NCBI GenBank assembly: GCA_025603075.1
Contig: MU626307.1
Coordinates: forward strand, 1-64,000
Origin: Neoconidiobolus thromboides FSU 785
Taxonomy: Eukaryota > Entomophthoromycota > Entomophthoromycetes > Entomophthorales > Neoconidiobolaceae
Reading direction: 5' to 3'
Length of the DNA stretch: 64,000 nucleotides
Shown here: in pieces, positions 1 through 12,486 of the stretch
Layout of the letters: every line of letters begins with the position of its first letter
Numbering within the stretch: the first letter of the stretch is position 1
Program-made: the position numbers and the translations under genes
The notes under the pieces: model-generated
The model's database searches: none
Told to the model about the DNA's origin: nothing
Seen by the model: the letters and a program-made list of their open reading frames with translations, nothing else

Positions 1-479
1 TGATTTTATAGAATTTTAAGCGAAGTTTTTAAAATACAAAATTTTTCAAAAATTGGATAAAATAATGAAACTAATTCAGACAACCCCAAATACTAGCTAA
101 AGCTATTTATTGAAAATTAAGTCTTTATTAAATATTTTTATAAAACTTGATTTCTATTACAGTGAATAATATGTTTGCCATCTTTTTTGCCCAAAAAGAA
201 AAAAATACATGGAACACCTAACGTAATGACTCTATAATATATAATTTATTTAAATAAATGATAGTATAATATTAGTACTATGAATATTCGTTTAATGTTT
301 GAAATCAAATTTTTCATAATTTTCTATTATCTGTTTCAAATAATACTAAAGTCATTCTAAAATAAAGCTTTATGTCATATACTATTAAATAAAAGAGCCC
401 TTTGTAATTTTATTTTATTTTATTTTATTTGTAAACATGGTTAAATTTAAGCACCATTTGTAAAAGAATTGCCTACCAT
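1..479. other. Intergenic, 3' of ABCC pseudogene
   Basis: No gene is visible. A TTTTA microsatellite lies at about 408-432. Bases 10-94 resemble 6325-6390 (same order of short words such as AATTCAGA and a C-rich end), so they may be a weak copy of a second dispersed repeat. Confidence 0.5.
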
Positions 480-3400
480 CTACTCTAAAGTTTTGTAATC
501 TCCTGATTCTTTACGCATTGCTCTAAACAAGCTGCCTTCCTTAATTAAATCATCTGGACTATCGAATTCTTTAATAATGCCATGGCTTAGTAATTTGTTA
601 GTATTAATACCATTATAAATACAAAATCTATTACCTGTAACTACAACTTTATCATAACCAGTGATAGATCTCAATTGATGAGCAATGCATAATAAAGTAG
701 ATTGTGAAAGCTCCTGACGAACTGTTTTTCGAATTTCAACACCAGCTGTATAGCCATCAGATACAGTGATTATGAAAAGTATCATTAAATACTTATTTTA
801 ATAAATAGCTTTTGTAATTATTTTCGTCTATAATAATAAATTTTAATTGTTTAAGTAAAGCACAAGCAAGAGACAAAAGTCGATATTGTCCTTGTGAAAA
901 GTTTTGTCCATTTTCTGTGACTACCTGATCTAAACTTTTTATAACTATGTTTATTCCTTCGGGTGAATCAGATACGGAAGATTCATTATCAATCAAATGT
1001 ATTCTTATCAACAAATTTCAGAGTTGTTGATCTTCGTATTGATTGAATGGATCTAAATTGAATGGATCTAACTTGAGTATTATAGTTCCAGAAAATAAGA
1101 TAGCATCTTGAGGAATAGTTGTAAGGCCTGAACGAAGGTCGAATAAACCTATTTTATAGATGTCAATATTATCAATATGAATTGAAACTTTTTCTAGATC
1201 GACAAATCTACAGAAAGCTAAAGTTGATTTTCCAGTCCTTAGTAATTATTTGAATCATTAGCTATTGATACGTTAATAAAATAATGATATCTCCTCCTCT
1301 TCCAATCACTGCTATTTTTCACCTCCTTTTATATTCAATGATATTCTTTTAATAACTGGATCGTGATCTGGAGCATACTTTAAAGTTAAATTGTTTATTT
1401 CTATCTTTCTTTCTGTGGGCCACTACTAAGATAATAGTTAATTTATATATATTTGAATAATTGTCTTACCTTAGGTGGAGATCAATTAGAAGGCACTGGT
1501 GATGTGTCAAGATATTCTTATATACGTTTTATCGAATTCATCCTTCAACTTTTGAGTAAGAGTGTGTTATCCACTAAAAAGATTAATAAAGTAATGCAAA
1601 AATGGAGTGAAAAAATACCAAAATACATGATGAGAAATTTGGTGCACACCGAAGAGCTAAAGCTATAAGAGTAGGATTGAGCCTTTCATAAAACCACAAA
1701 AGAAGTAAATCAGTAAGGAAAATAACAGACCCACTGAGAAAACCAGAAGTTTGAAGCTCGGAGATAAAATATACATCTAGTACTATCATCTATTTTTTGG
1801 TACATTAAATCCTTTAATCTGCAAGTTTGCTCATATACCCTAATTGTAGCTACGCCTCGAATGCTTTCTTCATGTTAAAAATAGATAAGCAATCTTCAAA
1901 CGGCTTCTATTCTTTCCAATTCACGTAGACCTCTCAAGTAAAACTGATGCATATAATAAGTTATAATCAGCATTATAAATACTACAAAAAGAAACTGTGA
2001 AAGAATAATGGTTACCATAATTGAAACGACACCCGCAGATAAAATTTTACTGATAAGCAATGCAATCGAAATCATAAGTTCTTGGCCTATACACTCAAAA
2101 CCTTTAGAGAATCTGTTTGTAAGCCAACTTGTAAGCTTAATATCAAAAAACCTTATAGAAGTATGTATAATATTTTTGATCAAAGAACCATAAAGGCTAT
2201 TTGAAGCTCTATAAGACCCCCAAAGCTGATAGGAAACCGATAATAAAATAGAAAATATGCTTAGGGTTGAAACCATAAAATATACTTTTATAAAGTAATC
2301 TTGATTATAGATATACGATATTATAGAATCAATACTATTAGTTAGAGTTGCATTATGTGAATTAGTGAAAGCATTATCAGTTACATTAAAAATACCACTG
2401 GTGATAAAATCAGATGATATGTTAATGGAAAGATCACTGCTATTAGAATTAGTCTATATTTTAATCTACCAATTGAGGAATGAAGATATAAGTTTCCTGG
2501 TGATAAATATGTTCAAAAATAAGATTCAAAACTCGTGGCCACCTGTTATTTTGAAATAGGATTCATATGTTTCAAACTTTACTACACCTTTTGCACATTC
2601 TTCTTCTAATATTAACCTTTTGATATTGTTAACTTCTAAGTTTGGAGGTAACTATGATCCAGCACCAAAACGTGATATAGCGCTATGGGATTCAGGTACT
2701 ATGGACTCTTCATAAGATTGATCTTCAAACATATTCAATTCAGCTTTGATAGATATAATTGACTGTACATCTTCATGAGATCCATTAGCTACCACTCCAC
2801 CTTGACTATTTGAGAACACTACATACCCGACATGATAAAAGGCTAAACTGGTATTATGAGTAACAAGAATCCTGGTCCTATTTTTCACCATATCTCCCAT
2901 AAAACGGTTGTAGGATATAAATTTGAGTGTATAAGCATCTAAGACTGATAAAAAATCATCCATAACGATATGGCTAGCTCTATTGTATACATCTCGAGCT
3001 AATCAAAGACATTGTTTTTGACCACCAGATAAAGTAATACCTTTTTCACCATCTTCAAATGAGCTAAAATCTGGTAAAAGTGCATATACTTTAATAACTT
3101 CTCGACAGCGAGCCTTATTCTATGTCTCCCTAAAAAGAATATTGTTTTTAACTGTATCTTTTTATATCTAAGCTGATTTTATCACCTAAGCTATACTAGC
3201 ATTCAAACTAAAATCTTTAGTACAAGTTGTTGATTTTATATTTAATTTTCTTGGTAGATAAACAGATTTTGAAAGTAGCGAAGTTTTGCCAGAACCAGTA
3301 GGCCCAACAATAATACTCAATTTATCTATTGGAAATAGTAAATTTAAGTTAGGAAGAGTAAATTGATTGCTTTCTTCACTTGAGTCATATTGTAGTTTAG

Positions 3401-4822
3401 TGCTTTTGGATCCTATTATAGGGTCATTTGAGCTCTTTAATCCTTTTAAAGTTTGATTTGTATCTACTTCAGTTTCATTTAAAAATTAATTGATTCGCTT
3501 TACTGAAACTTTAGCTTGTAGTACTGCATCTACCACATTTGATAGGTCACTCACTGACTCATCAAGAGATTTAAAAATTAATAAAGAAGTAAAGGCAATT
3601 TTTGGGGTTAGTGCATCCCCATCTATTTTAGTATATATATAAAGCTCCTATTGGCATAAATGATGGAAAACAAAACCAAATGACCGTATCAACGATCCAA
3701 GTCCCATATGTTTTATAAGTACTTTAAGTTCGGCTTTTCTAGCTAGACTTGCTTTTTCATTAAATTGAGTCCCCCATGCAAAAAAACTTATAATCCTTAT
3801 CCCTTGAAAAAACCCATTTGCGACTCCTAATCTATTATCACTAGATTCTATAAGTTTGGTCTGTATTTTCTCCCAAAGTATTGCAACAAAGTACTTAATT
3901 GATACAATTAATAAAGTCATCACAACCTCAATAATAGCTGGCCAGCCTAATACTTTATAGGCATACCACGAGCCAACGTTTGTTCCAATTGGCATAGAAT
4001 ATAATAAGTTTAGATAACAAAAAGTCTCAGCTGTATCGTCAGAACCAACTGAAATAAAATTCAAGATTTTACCAGGATTTGATAATGCTGAATCTTCATT
4101 TAAGCTTGCTATGTCTTTTTTCCTCAATATTTTAGAATAGGTTCGACCAATAATAACCGATTCTACACAAACTACAATATGATGTTCACAAAATCGAGCT
4201 TAACAATCTAAAATTGACTTGAAAATAACAATGAACAATAAAACTATAATGATATAGAAGCTATATTCCCTATAATTTAAGTTGAATGTAGTTTCTTTTT
4301 TTAGATTTTCTATAAGTGACACAAACTTACATAGTAGCACAGGGTTCAAAAGGTAAAAAAACAATTGAAAACAAAGTATCAATTGCACAATTAAATCTCT
4401 TTTAAAATCGTTAAAAAGTTTGAAGCCAAAACTCCATTCATTTTTTATACTTGAAAAGATGCTATATAAAGATACTGCTTTTCATCTAATTGTAGATTCC
4501 AAATATCCTTGAACTTTATAATGTTACTATAACCGTAGCTCAAAAAAGGACTTATCCAAGGAAAAGTGACGATGGAAAGTATTGATTCATAAGGCCCAGG
4601 AAAGATATAAAGAATTTACTAAAGTTGGCTCATTAAATTTTGATATACAGTACTTATTAAATAAGAATATAAGACTGAATAGAAATCTATAAAGCAATTT
4701 AATGCTTGTATCAAAGAAATATAATTAGAGGATGATATATTTTTATCATAAATTAGCATATTCCTTAAATAAAGACAATCTACAATAAGAAATATCGAGT
4801 AGAAACCTCTCAAATGCAACAA
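480..4822 (-). pseudogene. Decayed ABCC (MRP/YCF1-type) ABC transporter
   Basis: The minus strand carries the remains of a full ABCC exporter, broken over at least eight frames. In order: membrane-domain remnants (4822-3648, hydrophobic segments and an ABCC-like LSNPGKILN stretch), nucleotide-binding domain 1 (about 3450-2650, Walker A VGPTGSGKTSLL intact near 3290, signature LSGGQKQCL followed directly by an in-frame TGA near 3000), a second membrane domain (2276-1583) and nucleotide-binding domain 2 (about 1250-480). Domain 2 has lost residues from its Walker A (only RTGKSTL remains, near 1230), carries a small in-frame duplication (LDPFN twice, near 1050-1075), keeps a signature-like FSQGQ near 870, and is frameshifted right after Walker B (IIIDE, near 830). 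The H-loop region (CIAHQL) is still readable near 690. Such transporters export glutathione conjugates from vacuole or plasma membrane. With a stop after the first signature and a ruined second ATP site, a working protein is not plausible. An unusual read-through gene is unlikely, since neighbouring genes use TGA as a stop. Confidence 0.85.
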
Positions 4823-5005
4823 AAATTCTAGTTTTTAATTGAAATTCAACAAAATTATACTATACCACTAAAAAATAAACGTAATAACACTTTCAACTAT
4901 TACCAAGGAAGGTTTAATACTCCTTTCATAATGATAACTAAAAAGGATCTTAATGAGTAAAGTGAATAACTGGAAATAAGAAACAGTAGTTAGCTTTCTA
5001 TTATA

Positions 5006-5106
5006 CGGGAGTGTTTTTTTCGGCTTCGTTATTTTTTCCATCTTTTAAGCGCTATTTGAGTGGAAAACTTGTTAGTAAAATTCTTAAACAAAAAAACATA
5101 TCCCCA
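5006..5106 (+). repeat. MITE-like element, copy 1
   Basis: Degenerate copy, A orientation (the core words AAGCGCTATTTGAGTGGAAA and AAATTCTTAAACAAAAAAA read on the plus strand). The right end TATCCCCA is kept; the left end is mutated to CGGGAGTG. Confidence 0.8.
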
Positions 5107-5654
5107 TGCTCTTGCGGCGTATTAACAAGATGCCTTGAAATTTTAGATTGCTTATCTTTTATCATAGCATCATTCAACAAGGATTTATTGTCTGTGGACC
5201 CACTATCTGAAGGATTGGAGTTTAATGGCTCAATTTCTTCTGCAAACGAAACTAAGCTGCAGCTATTGTGAGAGGTATTCTGATGATGGAAAAGGATTCC
5301 TGATCTTGAGGACAATAACACATGTACTGATAATAATCCTAGCTTGAAATGTCTTTTAGAGTAAAATCCATATTTATGAAATTTAGTCAAAACTTGTATT
5401 ATTGGCTGATAGCCTATAGTAAAAGGATCGCCTTTATTAATAGACCAACGTATTTTAATATTGAAACTATGTAACAAGCACAAATTTATCTCTATACCAA
5501 GAACATTACATATTATTCCAAAACTTAAAGGCAATTTATTATAATGGATAGATATAAAATTTCTCAAATTTATAGTTAGAGCCTTTGTTTGTGCAGTATG
5601 TAAATTAGGCGTTTTCAATTTTGTATTTACTTAACACGTAAATGAAGAAAGATA

Positions 5655-5749
5655 TGGGGATGTTCTTTTTGGTTTCATCACTTTTTCCATTTTTTAAACG
5701 CTGTGGAAAGGTTGTTAATAAAATTCATAAACAAAATACACGCTCATTT
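5655..5749 (+). repeat. MITE-like element, copy 2
   Basis: A orientation. Left end TGGGGATGTTCTTTTTGG is intact; the core has a deletion (CGCTGTGGAAAGG) and the right end has decayed to CGCTCA. Confidence 0.8.
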
Positions 5750-6002
5750 ACTATTTTATTAAGTTTATTTTAGCTATATAAACTAAGGTTTTTTAGCTTG
5801 TAGCCAGTTAGCTGAGTAAAAACTGCTTTTAAATCTAACCATTGAATATTAACTTCTATATTATCAATTAATAAATGATCAAAAAATAAGCAATTATAAT
5901 AATAAAAACTATTATTATATTGTTCGTATTGTGTAAAAATGATTAATTATAACTTTAAAGCTAATCGTTCCTTTTCATGTAACTATTTATTAGTTTAATA
6001 AT

Positions 6003-6100
6003 ATGTGGATGTATTTTTATCTCTACTTTTCCATTTTTTAAGCGCTATTCGAGTGAAAAGATTATTAGTAAGATTCTTAAACAAAAAGATATATCCTCAT
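6003..6100 (+). repeat. MITE-like element, copy 3
   Basis: A orientation. Ends TGTGGATGT and ATATCCTCA; core AAGCGCTATTCGAGTG present. Confidence 0.8.
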
Positions 6101-6217
6101 ATATTAATAAAAATTTTGCTAATATACCAGTTTTTATTAGATCTAGTAAAACTTGTGCTAACTTGTATGTATTATAGTATAAAATTGTCAAGTATTTTTG
6201 CTTTTTAATAAAGAATT

Positions 6218-6316
6218 TGGGGATGTTTTTTTGTCTTCATTACTTTTTCCATTTTTAAGCACTATTTGAGTGGAAAGATTATCAGCAAAATTCTTAAACG
6301 AAAAAATACATCCCCA
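6218..6316 (+). repeat. MITE-like element, copy 4
   Basis: A orientation and near consensus: TGGGGATGTTTTTTTG at the left, core AAGCACTATTTGAGTGGAAA, ATACATCCCCA at the right. Confidence 0.9.
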
Positions 6317-6700
6317 TTTATTTTATGAAATTTCAAGCAAAGTTTAATACAAAATATTTAAAAAATTAAAACAAACCAATTCAGATACCTCCCATTTGTT
6401 TTTTTCCTATAATGCAAAGAATGAAACAAAAAAAATGAAGCAAAAAAAATTAAATTTCATTACTTCTTTTTTTAAAAAGGTTCAATTTTAAGCATTAAAA
6501 GCTCCAAATTTTGAATTTTTCAAATAAAAGCAATACAAAAGGGCTTTTTTTTATAAAGAATACACCTAATAAAACTAGAAATTATCCATGTTTCTAAAAA
6601 ATATAACACTTAGCACTTTTTAACAAAACAAACTATAAACATGTAAAATTAATTTTATTTAATTTAAAATCTCTATAAAAATATATCTATAAAATAAAAA

Positions 6701-8982
6701 CTAATAATCCTTATTAGAAAAAGTGTTAACTGCAGCGTCTACAGTTTTAGTTGGCTTAGATGGTCTATTGAAAGATTTGTTAGCATCCTTTTCATCTTTC
6801 TCACTCTTTCTCTTTGATAACAATCTAGCTCTCTCCTATAATATAAGGTTAATACTAGAGCCTATTTTATATTACATATTAATTACCTTCTTAATTTCAA
6901 TTTGTTGAAGCCCCTTCTTTCTAACAAATCTTTTAGACGATGATGATTTGCCCCTAGCTCTATAACGCACATCAACTTTAACATTTTTATCCTAAATGAT
7001 TTAGTCGTTTTGTTATTAGTGCAAAATATAGTTTACAATTTCTTTTTCTTCTTCTTCTTGGTTATAAATTGAACCCAAAACATTGCTGTCTAACATAATA
7101 GTATCTGGTTGAATCTAAAAATAAACAGATAAGTTAACCTTAGTATTTGCTCAACTGTTTTACCTTATTAAGTAAGCTATGGACTTCATGCTCTTGTCTT
7201 TGTTTTTTGGTTTGATAAGGATTAAGCTCCAAAGCATCAAAATTAGGCTCACCCGAACCTTGAATAAAATATAAATCAATTGTGATAGTTTAAAAAGGGT
7301 ACTAATACCTGGTACTAAAACACTAGAAAATCCTTTAGAATGACCAACACCTAAAACATCCTCAAATGGACAAAACATAAGATCATTGATATATTTTGTG
7401 GGGCATTTGTGTTCCATATACGGAGCAGACTGTTTACTTTTGGTAACGTCTTTCCATAACTAACAATAAAGATTAATAAAAAGTAAAATAGTATATTTAT
7501 ATCTTACCGATATATGTGAATTAAAGCCAACGGCCAATACCCCTCTTTGACTAAAGGTAATGTCTGTGGCTAATTTAGGAGTATAATACTCATAAACTAC
7601 TTTATACTGCCTTAAATCCCAAATCTTTAGTCTAGCATCTCTACCTGCAGTAGCCATATAACTAATATGATATTAAAATATAAATTTGGTTGAAAAGTGA
7701 TTTACTTTCCAGAAGCATCGATTGAAATAGATTGGACTGGACCTTTATGGCATAACATTTTAACTAATGCTTCATTTGAATTAGGGCTCCACAACGAAAC
7801 AGTACCTAAAAATTATAATTAAGATCTTAGTTGATAAAATTTTAGCTCAAATGAGGTTACCTGAGGTATGCCCTAAATGAACAATGGCATTCATAGGATT
7901 ATGGGTAAGGATATCCGATCTTCCCATACGTGTACGAATATCCACTAATGGAACACCAGTTGAAACATCTTGATAGCGAAGTATACCGCTATCACCCTAT
8001 AATTAAAATCAATATATTTAAATAAATTAGGATGATATAAATTACTATTGAGGTTAAAAGGAAATGATAAGGTAAAAAGTCCAACTTTTTAACTTCAGTT
8101 TGTCTTTTTAAACAATGAATTTCTAGTCCGTTTCTATCATAAACGTATACATATTTTTTTTGAGCAACAGCAAACATAGTTTCATTATGTAACCATCTAT
8201 ATCCTTGAGTTAGCTAAAGCTAATATAATTAAAATCACAGTTTACTTGACATCTCTGACAGTCTCACGTAGTTGTAATTCACAGCCTAAAATACCTGCTC
8301 TCCAGTTAAAAGTAGCCACATGCCCTTTTCTTCCGCCGATTAAAATGAATCTATTATAATACTAAGTAAGAACAATCAAATAAATTCCATCTTTTGATTA
8401 CTTTCCGTTTCTTGTATAATCAACTTTGTAGGGTCCTAACTGATCAAGATCTAAATCAAAAATCTATAAAGGTTATTATTATTCTATTGTGGCAATTTAT
8501 ATTTTACTTTAGAGGCAGCTGAAATGGAAACATGGGGCTTAATTTTTTCCTGAGTGAATTTATAGGTTTTTTCGAGACCTTCAGCTTCGAGATAACTAGA
8601 ATAATAATTAGATCTATATTTTATAATAAAATCAAAGTTAGTCTACCCTTCTTCTTCTGGGAGAAGCATCTCTGCTTTTGCGGCCAAAATAGCAGCATCT
8701 TTATCTTCTCTTTGTTTCTTTAGCAACTTCCCTTTCAACTTATTATCTTTTTCAACCTAATAAATCAAATTTAAAAACAGTCCCTAATTCTAAACTTGAA
8801 CATACTTTAACTCTATCATTTGAAGCCCTTTGATATTTTTTGATTTTCGTTAAAATAGCATCATCGTTTATTTTTGTAGGATCGAAGTCTTTTTTGTTTT
8901 CGTTGTACTCTTCGTCATTTAACCTCGGTTGCTTTTTTGGCAATGTATCTTGAGTATATTCTTTCACAATTTTTACTTCCAT
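6701..8982 (-). CDS. UTP7: U3 snoRNP WD40 protein UTP7 / WDR46
   Basis: Subunit of the small-subunit processome needed for 18S rRNA maturation in the nucleolus. The spliced product follows the family from end to end: a lysine-rich N-terminus, [17 protein letters not shown], the linker [16 protein letters not shown], the repeat start [14 protein letters not shown], then [35 protein letters not shown] and [16 protein letters not shown], ending in a basic tail ([19 protein letters not shown]). Several short introns interrupt it (for example 8805-8757, 8646-8596, 8517-8464). I place the start at the methionine of MEVKIVKEY; an in-frame ATG 60 nt upstream (9042) is an alternative. The gene is divergent from PFS2 with about 120 bp between start codons, so the promoter is probably shared. 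Assignment is firm; a few splice sites in the middle are approximate. Confidence 0.9.
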
Positions 8983-9101
8983 TTTAAAATCAAAAGATAG
9001 ATTTTGAAACCACTTAAGAATATTGTTTTTGCATTGAATCATTTCAAAATTGCAAAAAGTTTAAACATGTAAATGAAAAACAACAAACATCATTTTGCTA
9101 C

Positions 9102-11152
9102 ATGGATTCTCAATATCAAGCAAAAAGATATCAACCTCAAAATTATCAGCAAGGGTATAATAACTCAAATAATAACAATTATGGGTCTTCAGTGACAGGC
9201 GCTAATGCATCAGCAGTAGGCTCAGATAATAAAAGGATGCGAGCTAATCCAGCGGATGAGATTGTATTTGATGGTAAAAGTTTAAGAAAATCAGTACAAA
9301 GAAAAACAATTGATTATGCAGCCGATATGTTATACTACTACCAGGTATACAAAATTATAAATATTAAATAATTCACAGAACAAACTTACATAATAAAAAG
9401 CAAAGGCCATGGTATAATGATTCAAAGGAAGATAACTTACTTCAAGTAGATCCTGCGTACAACATTAAAGTAAAGTAAACGTTAAATCTAGTTTCACTTT
9501 TTCTAAGACAAATCATTAGATGCTTCCGCCATCAGTTCAATTATCTAGGCCTTCGAATGCTATCACTACAAAGTTCATTAGCTCTGCATCTAATAAAGTA
9601 AGATGTCCAGCGAATGTAGTTAGGGTAAAAAAATAGTTAAAATTTAGTAATCTAGTTTTAAATTTTCAAAAGTGGACTCCCGAAGGAAGAAGATTAATTA
9701 CTGGGTGTTCTACTGGAGAATTCACCTTATGGAATGGACTTACTTTTAACTTTGAGACAATTTTACAGGTATATATAAGTATAGCATAAAATAGCAAGCT
9801 TAGTTTTCAGCAAAGAATTTTTTAATTAAAATAGATACAGATAATTAACTTAACTATAATAGGCTCATGAATCAGCGGTAAGAGCAATGGAATGGTCTCA
9901 TAACGACAATTGGATGGTAACGGGAGATAACAACGGAATAATTAAATATTGGCAAAGTAATATGAATAACTTGAAAGAATTCCAAGGCCATGATGCGGCT
10001 ATTAGAGGACTATCGTAATAATTTAACTTATTTAACTATAATTTTTTGATTTATTTAGCTTTTCATGCACTGATGCTAAATTTGTTACCTGTTCTGATGA
10101 TGCCAACCTTAAAATATGGAATTTTAGCGAAGGGAAAGAAGAAAATGTCTTAAAAGGTATATATAAGGATTAATTAAAATATTGGACTTTTAAATGTTAA
10201 TTGACATCATTAGGTCATGCTGCAGATGTTAAAACAGTTGATTGGCACCCATTCAAATCATTAATTGCTTCAGGTAGTAAAGATAATATGCTTAAATTAT
10301 GGGATCCCAAATCCGGAAAATGTTTAACAACACTGTAAAACACCTTGTCATATATCATATCAAGTAATTAACTTTTTTTCAGCCATAATCATAAATCAAG
10401 CATACATTGTTTAAAATGGAATCAAAACGGAAATTGGATAGTGAGTACAGCTAGAGATCAAGTTATTAAAGTTTTTGACGTTAGAATGATGAAAGAATAT
10501 ATGAGTTTAAGAGGACACAAAAAAGAAGTTTCAAGTAAGTAGTATAACTAAAGTTAAAATTGTACTAAAAAAAAATAGCTGTTGCTTGGCATCCTCATTA
10601 TGAGAGAGTTTTTGCAACTGGTGGATCTGATGGTGCTATTATGTTTTGGGATTTGTGGTATTAATATTTACTAAACTATATAAAGTTATACTTAAAGATT
10701 TTTAGTACTGATTCACCTACTGCCCAAATCAAAACAGCACACGAAGGCTATATTTGGTCATTAGATTGGCATCCTGTCGGCCATATTTTAGTTAGTGGAT
10801 CTAATGACCACACTACACGATTTTGGACTCGCCCTAGACCAGGAGAGTTGTTCAAGAACACCGAAGCTAGGTATCATAGTAACTTTTTACCACCAGATCC
10901 AACCAAACTGTTACCAGACATGGAGAGTAAACTTATTATATTAAACTTATTTGTAGATATTTATATCAAACTATAGCCAATGGACAACTTAATTTAGAAT
11001 CTATCACATTACCAGGATTAGGGAGAAATCAAGATCTTCCAATAAACTTTTATGGAAATACCAACCCCACTTTAATGCCCCCTGGGTTAGGATCACTCAA
11101 TCAAGAAGAATCTTCTAACTCTTTTGCCCTTCCTGGTTTAGGAAACTTTTAA
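9102..11152 (+). CDS. PFS2: mRNA polyadenylation WD40 factor PFS2 / WDR33
   Basis: WD40 subunit of the cleavage and polyadenylation factor that helps recognise the AAUAAA signal. The first exon (9102 to about 9341) encodes a Q/N-rich head and the family hallmark before the propeller, [20 protein letters not shown]. Then come seven WD units, readable across short introns: [117 protein letters not shown] and [20 protein letters not shown], followed by FWTRPRPGE. The tail ([25 protein letters not shown]) is short compared with animal WDR33, which has a long collagen-like extension, so this form is closer to yeast Pfs2. Function is inferred from family identity. Confidence 0.92.
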
Positions 11153-11796
11153 ATATTTTGAATTTTATTTCAATTTATTCATAAATTTAATGCTTAAATT
11201 AATTTTATGTAAAGTTAAGCATTTTCAATATAATAATTTTATTCTCTAAGGCCAATGATGTACCTATTTGATTTATAATTTAAAGCACGTGATTCGTTAT
11301 AATAATTATAAGTTAAAAGTGAGTTTGAAAGCATTTTAAACTTAAATAAATATTTAAATGTTCTAATTTAATTTAACTGTACTACATTTTTGAAACTTTA
11401 ACTAGATGTATTTTAGTAAAAAAAACAAAGGTTTAACAATAATATATATAGATTTTATCGATTTGATGGTATGTGGTTATTAGTAGCAACTGTTAACTGA
11501 CTGATTTGACTAATAAAATCTCAATCTGTCATTACCAATTTGCTATTGATTTCCCACTATAAAATATCACTATAATTTTAATTATTTTATTTGTATCAAA
11601 TAATAAAAGTTGTTCATTCAATATTAGTTTTTTAGGATACTTACATTAGCTATAATACTAAAAATGCTATTAACTATAATATTAAACAACTAAAAATAAA
11701 TGATAACAGCAATATTTTTTTACAAGTTATTACTTAATAAAGTATTTAGAATGGCTAGGGTTAGAGCTAGGATTTAAAGCTTAAAAAATTGGCATA

Positions 11797-11893
11797 TGGG
11801 AGTGTTTTTGACTTTATCACTTTTTCATTTTTTGAGCACTATTTGAATGGAAAATTTACTGGTAAAATTCTTAAACACAAGATACATCCCCAT
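11797..11893 (+). repeat. MITE-like element, copy 5
   Basis: A orientation; TGGGAGTGTTTTTG left end and ATACATCCCCA right end, flanked by TA on both sides. Confidence 0.85.
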
Positions 11894-12199
11894 ATAGTTA
11901 CTAATTTAAGAAACCATAACTTTTAATCTAATCAGCGTTTTTTAATTGGAAATTATTCTTTTATACCAACTAACATCACTTCAAAATAAAAAAACTTGGG
12001 ATAAAAAACTCTCTATTCAGCAATATTAATATTATAACTGCTAAAGTTCTATGACAGCCTGGTCTGTGGTAGTTTTTAAAGGTATTCATTTGCTTGATTG
12101 GTTTTCTCAATGTTTAATCATTAGATTTTATAATCATTTGATAAAACTTTTGTTCTTAAACAGTTATTTAAGTCGCGGCAGAATTGCATCAGCTACATT

Positions 12200-12302
12200 A
12201 TGAAGATGTATTATGTTTAAGAACTCTACTAACAATTCTTCCGCTCAAATAGCACTTAAAAAATGGAAAAAATAATGAAACCAAAAAAAACACCCCCTTA
12301 TG
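12200..12302 (-). repeat. MITE-like element, copy 6
   Basis: B orientation (reverse complement of the other copies so far): TGTTTAAGAACTCTACTAAC, then CTCAAATAGCACTTAAAAAA and AATAATGAAACCAAAAAAAA, ending in CCCCC. Left end degenerate (TGAAGATGT). Confidence 0.85.
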
Positions 12303-12486
12303 GATTTTTGACTAAGACTGCTAAACTATTCTAATGATTAGTTCAACTTGGTATAAAAAACAATTTCCAAAATTATAATATAATATTATAATTTATTATA
12401 TTGACACAAACATTAAATATAATTTTAAGAGATATTTATTAAATTGAGTAAATGAAATTTTAATGATGGCCAATAACGTCTAAATA

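Larger units (their letters stand above)
4823..6700. other. Gene-poor stretch with four MITE copies
   Basis: Between the ABCC pseudogene and UTP7 no gene is supported. Four copies of the dispersed ~100-bp element (5006, 5655, 6003, 6218) fill much of the first 1.5 kb. An open frame on the minus strand (5618-5052) starts in unique DNA but ends inside a repeat copy and matches no family I recognise. Confidence 0.6.
11153..12486. other. Intergenic with two MITE copies
   Basis: Between the 3' ends of PFS2 and the pseudokinase (convergent genes). Holds MITE copies at 11797 (A) and 12200 (B). Nothing else recognised. Confidence 0.6.

Noticed and set aside
3000..3020. In-frame TGA after the ABC signature as a reassigned codon or selenocysteine
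   Set aside because: TGA terminates confident genes here (FAB1, the 398-codon gene), and the transporter has many other lesions.
5052..5618. 188-codon open frame on the minus strand upstream of the ABCC pseudogene
   Set aside because: Its last part lies inside a dispersed repeat copy, it matches no family, and it cannot be joined to the transporter.
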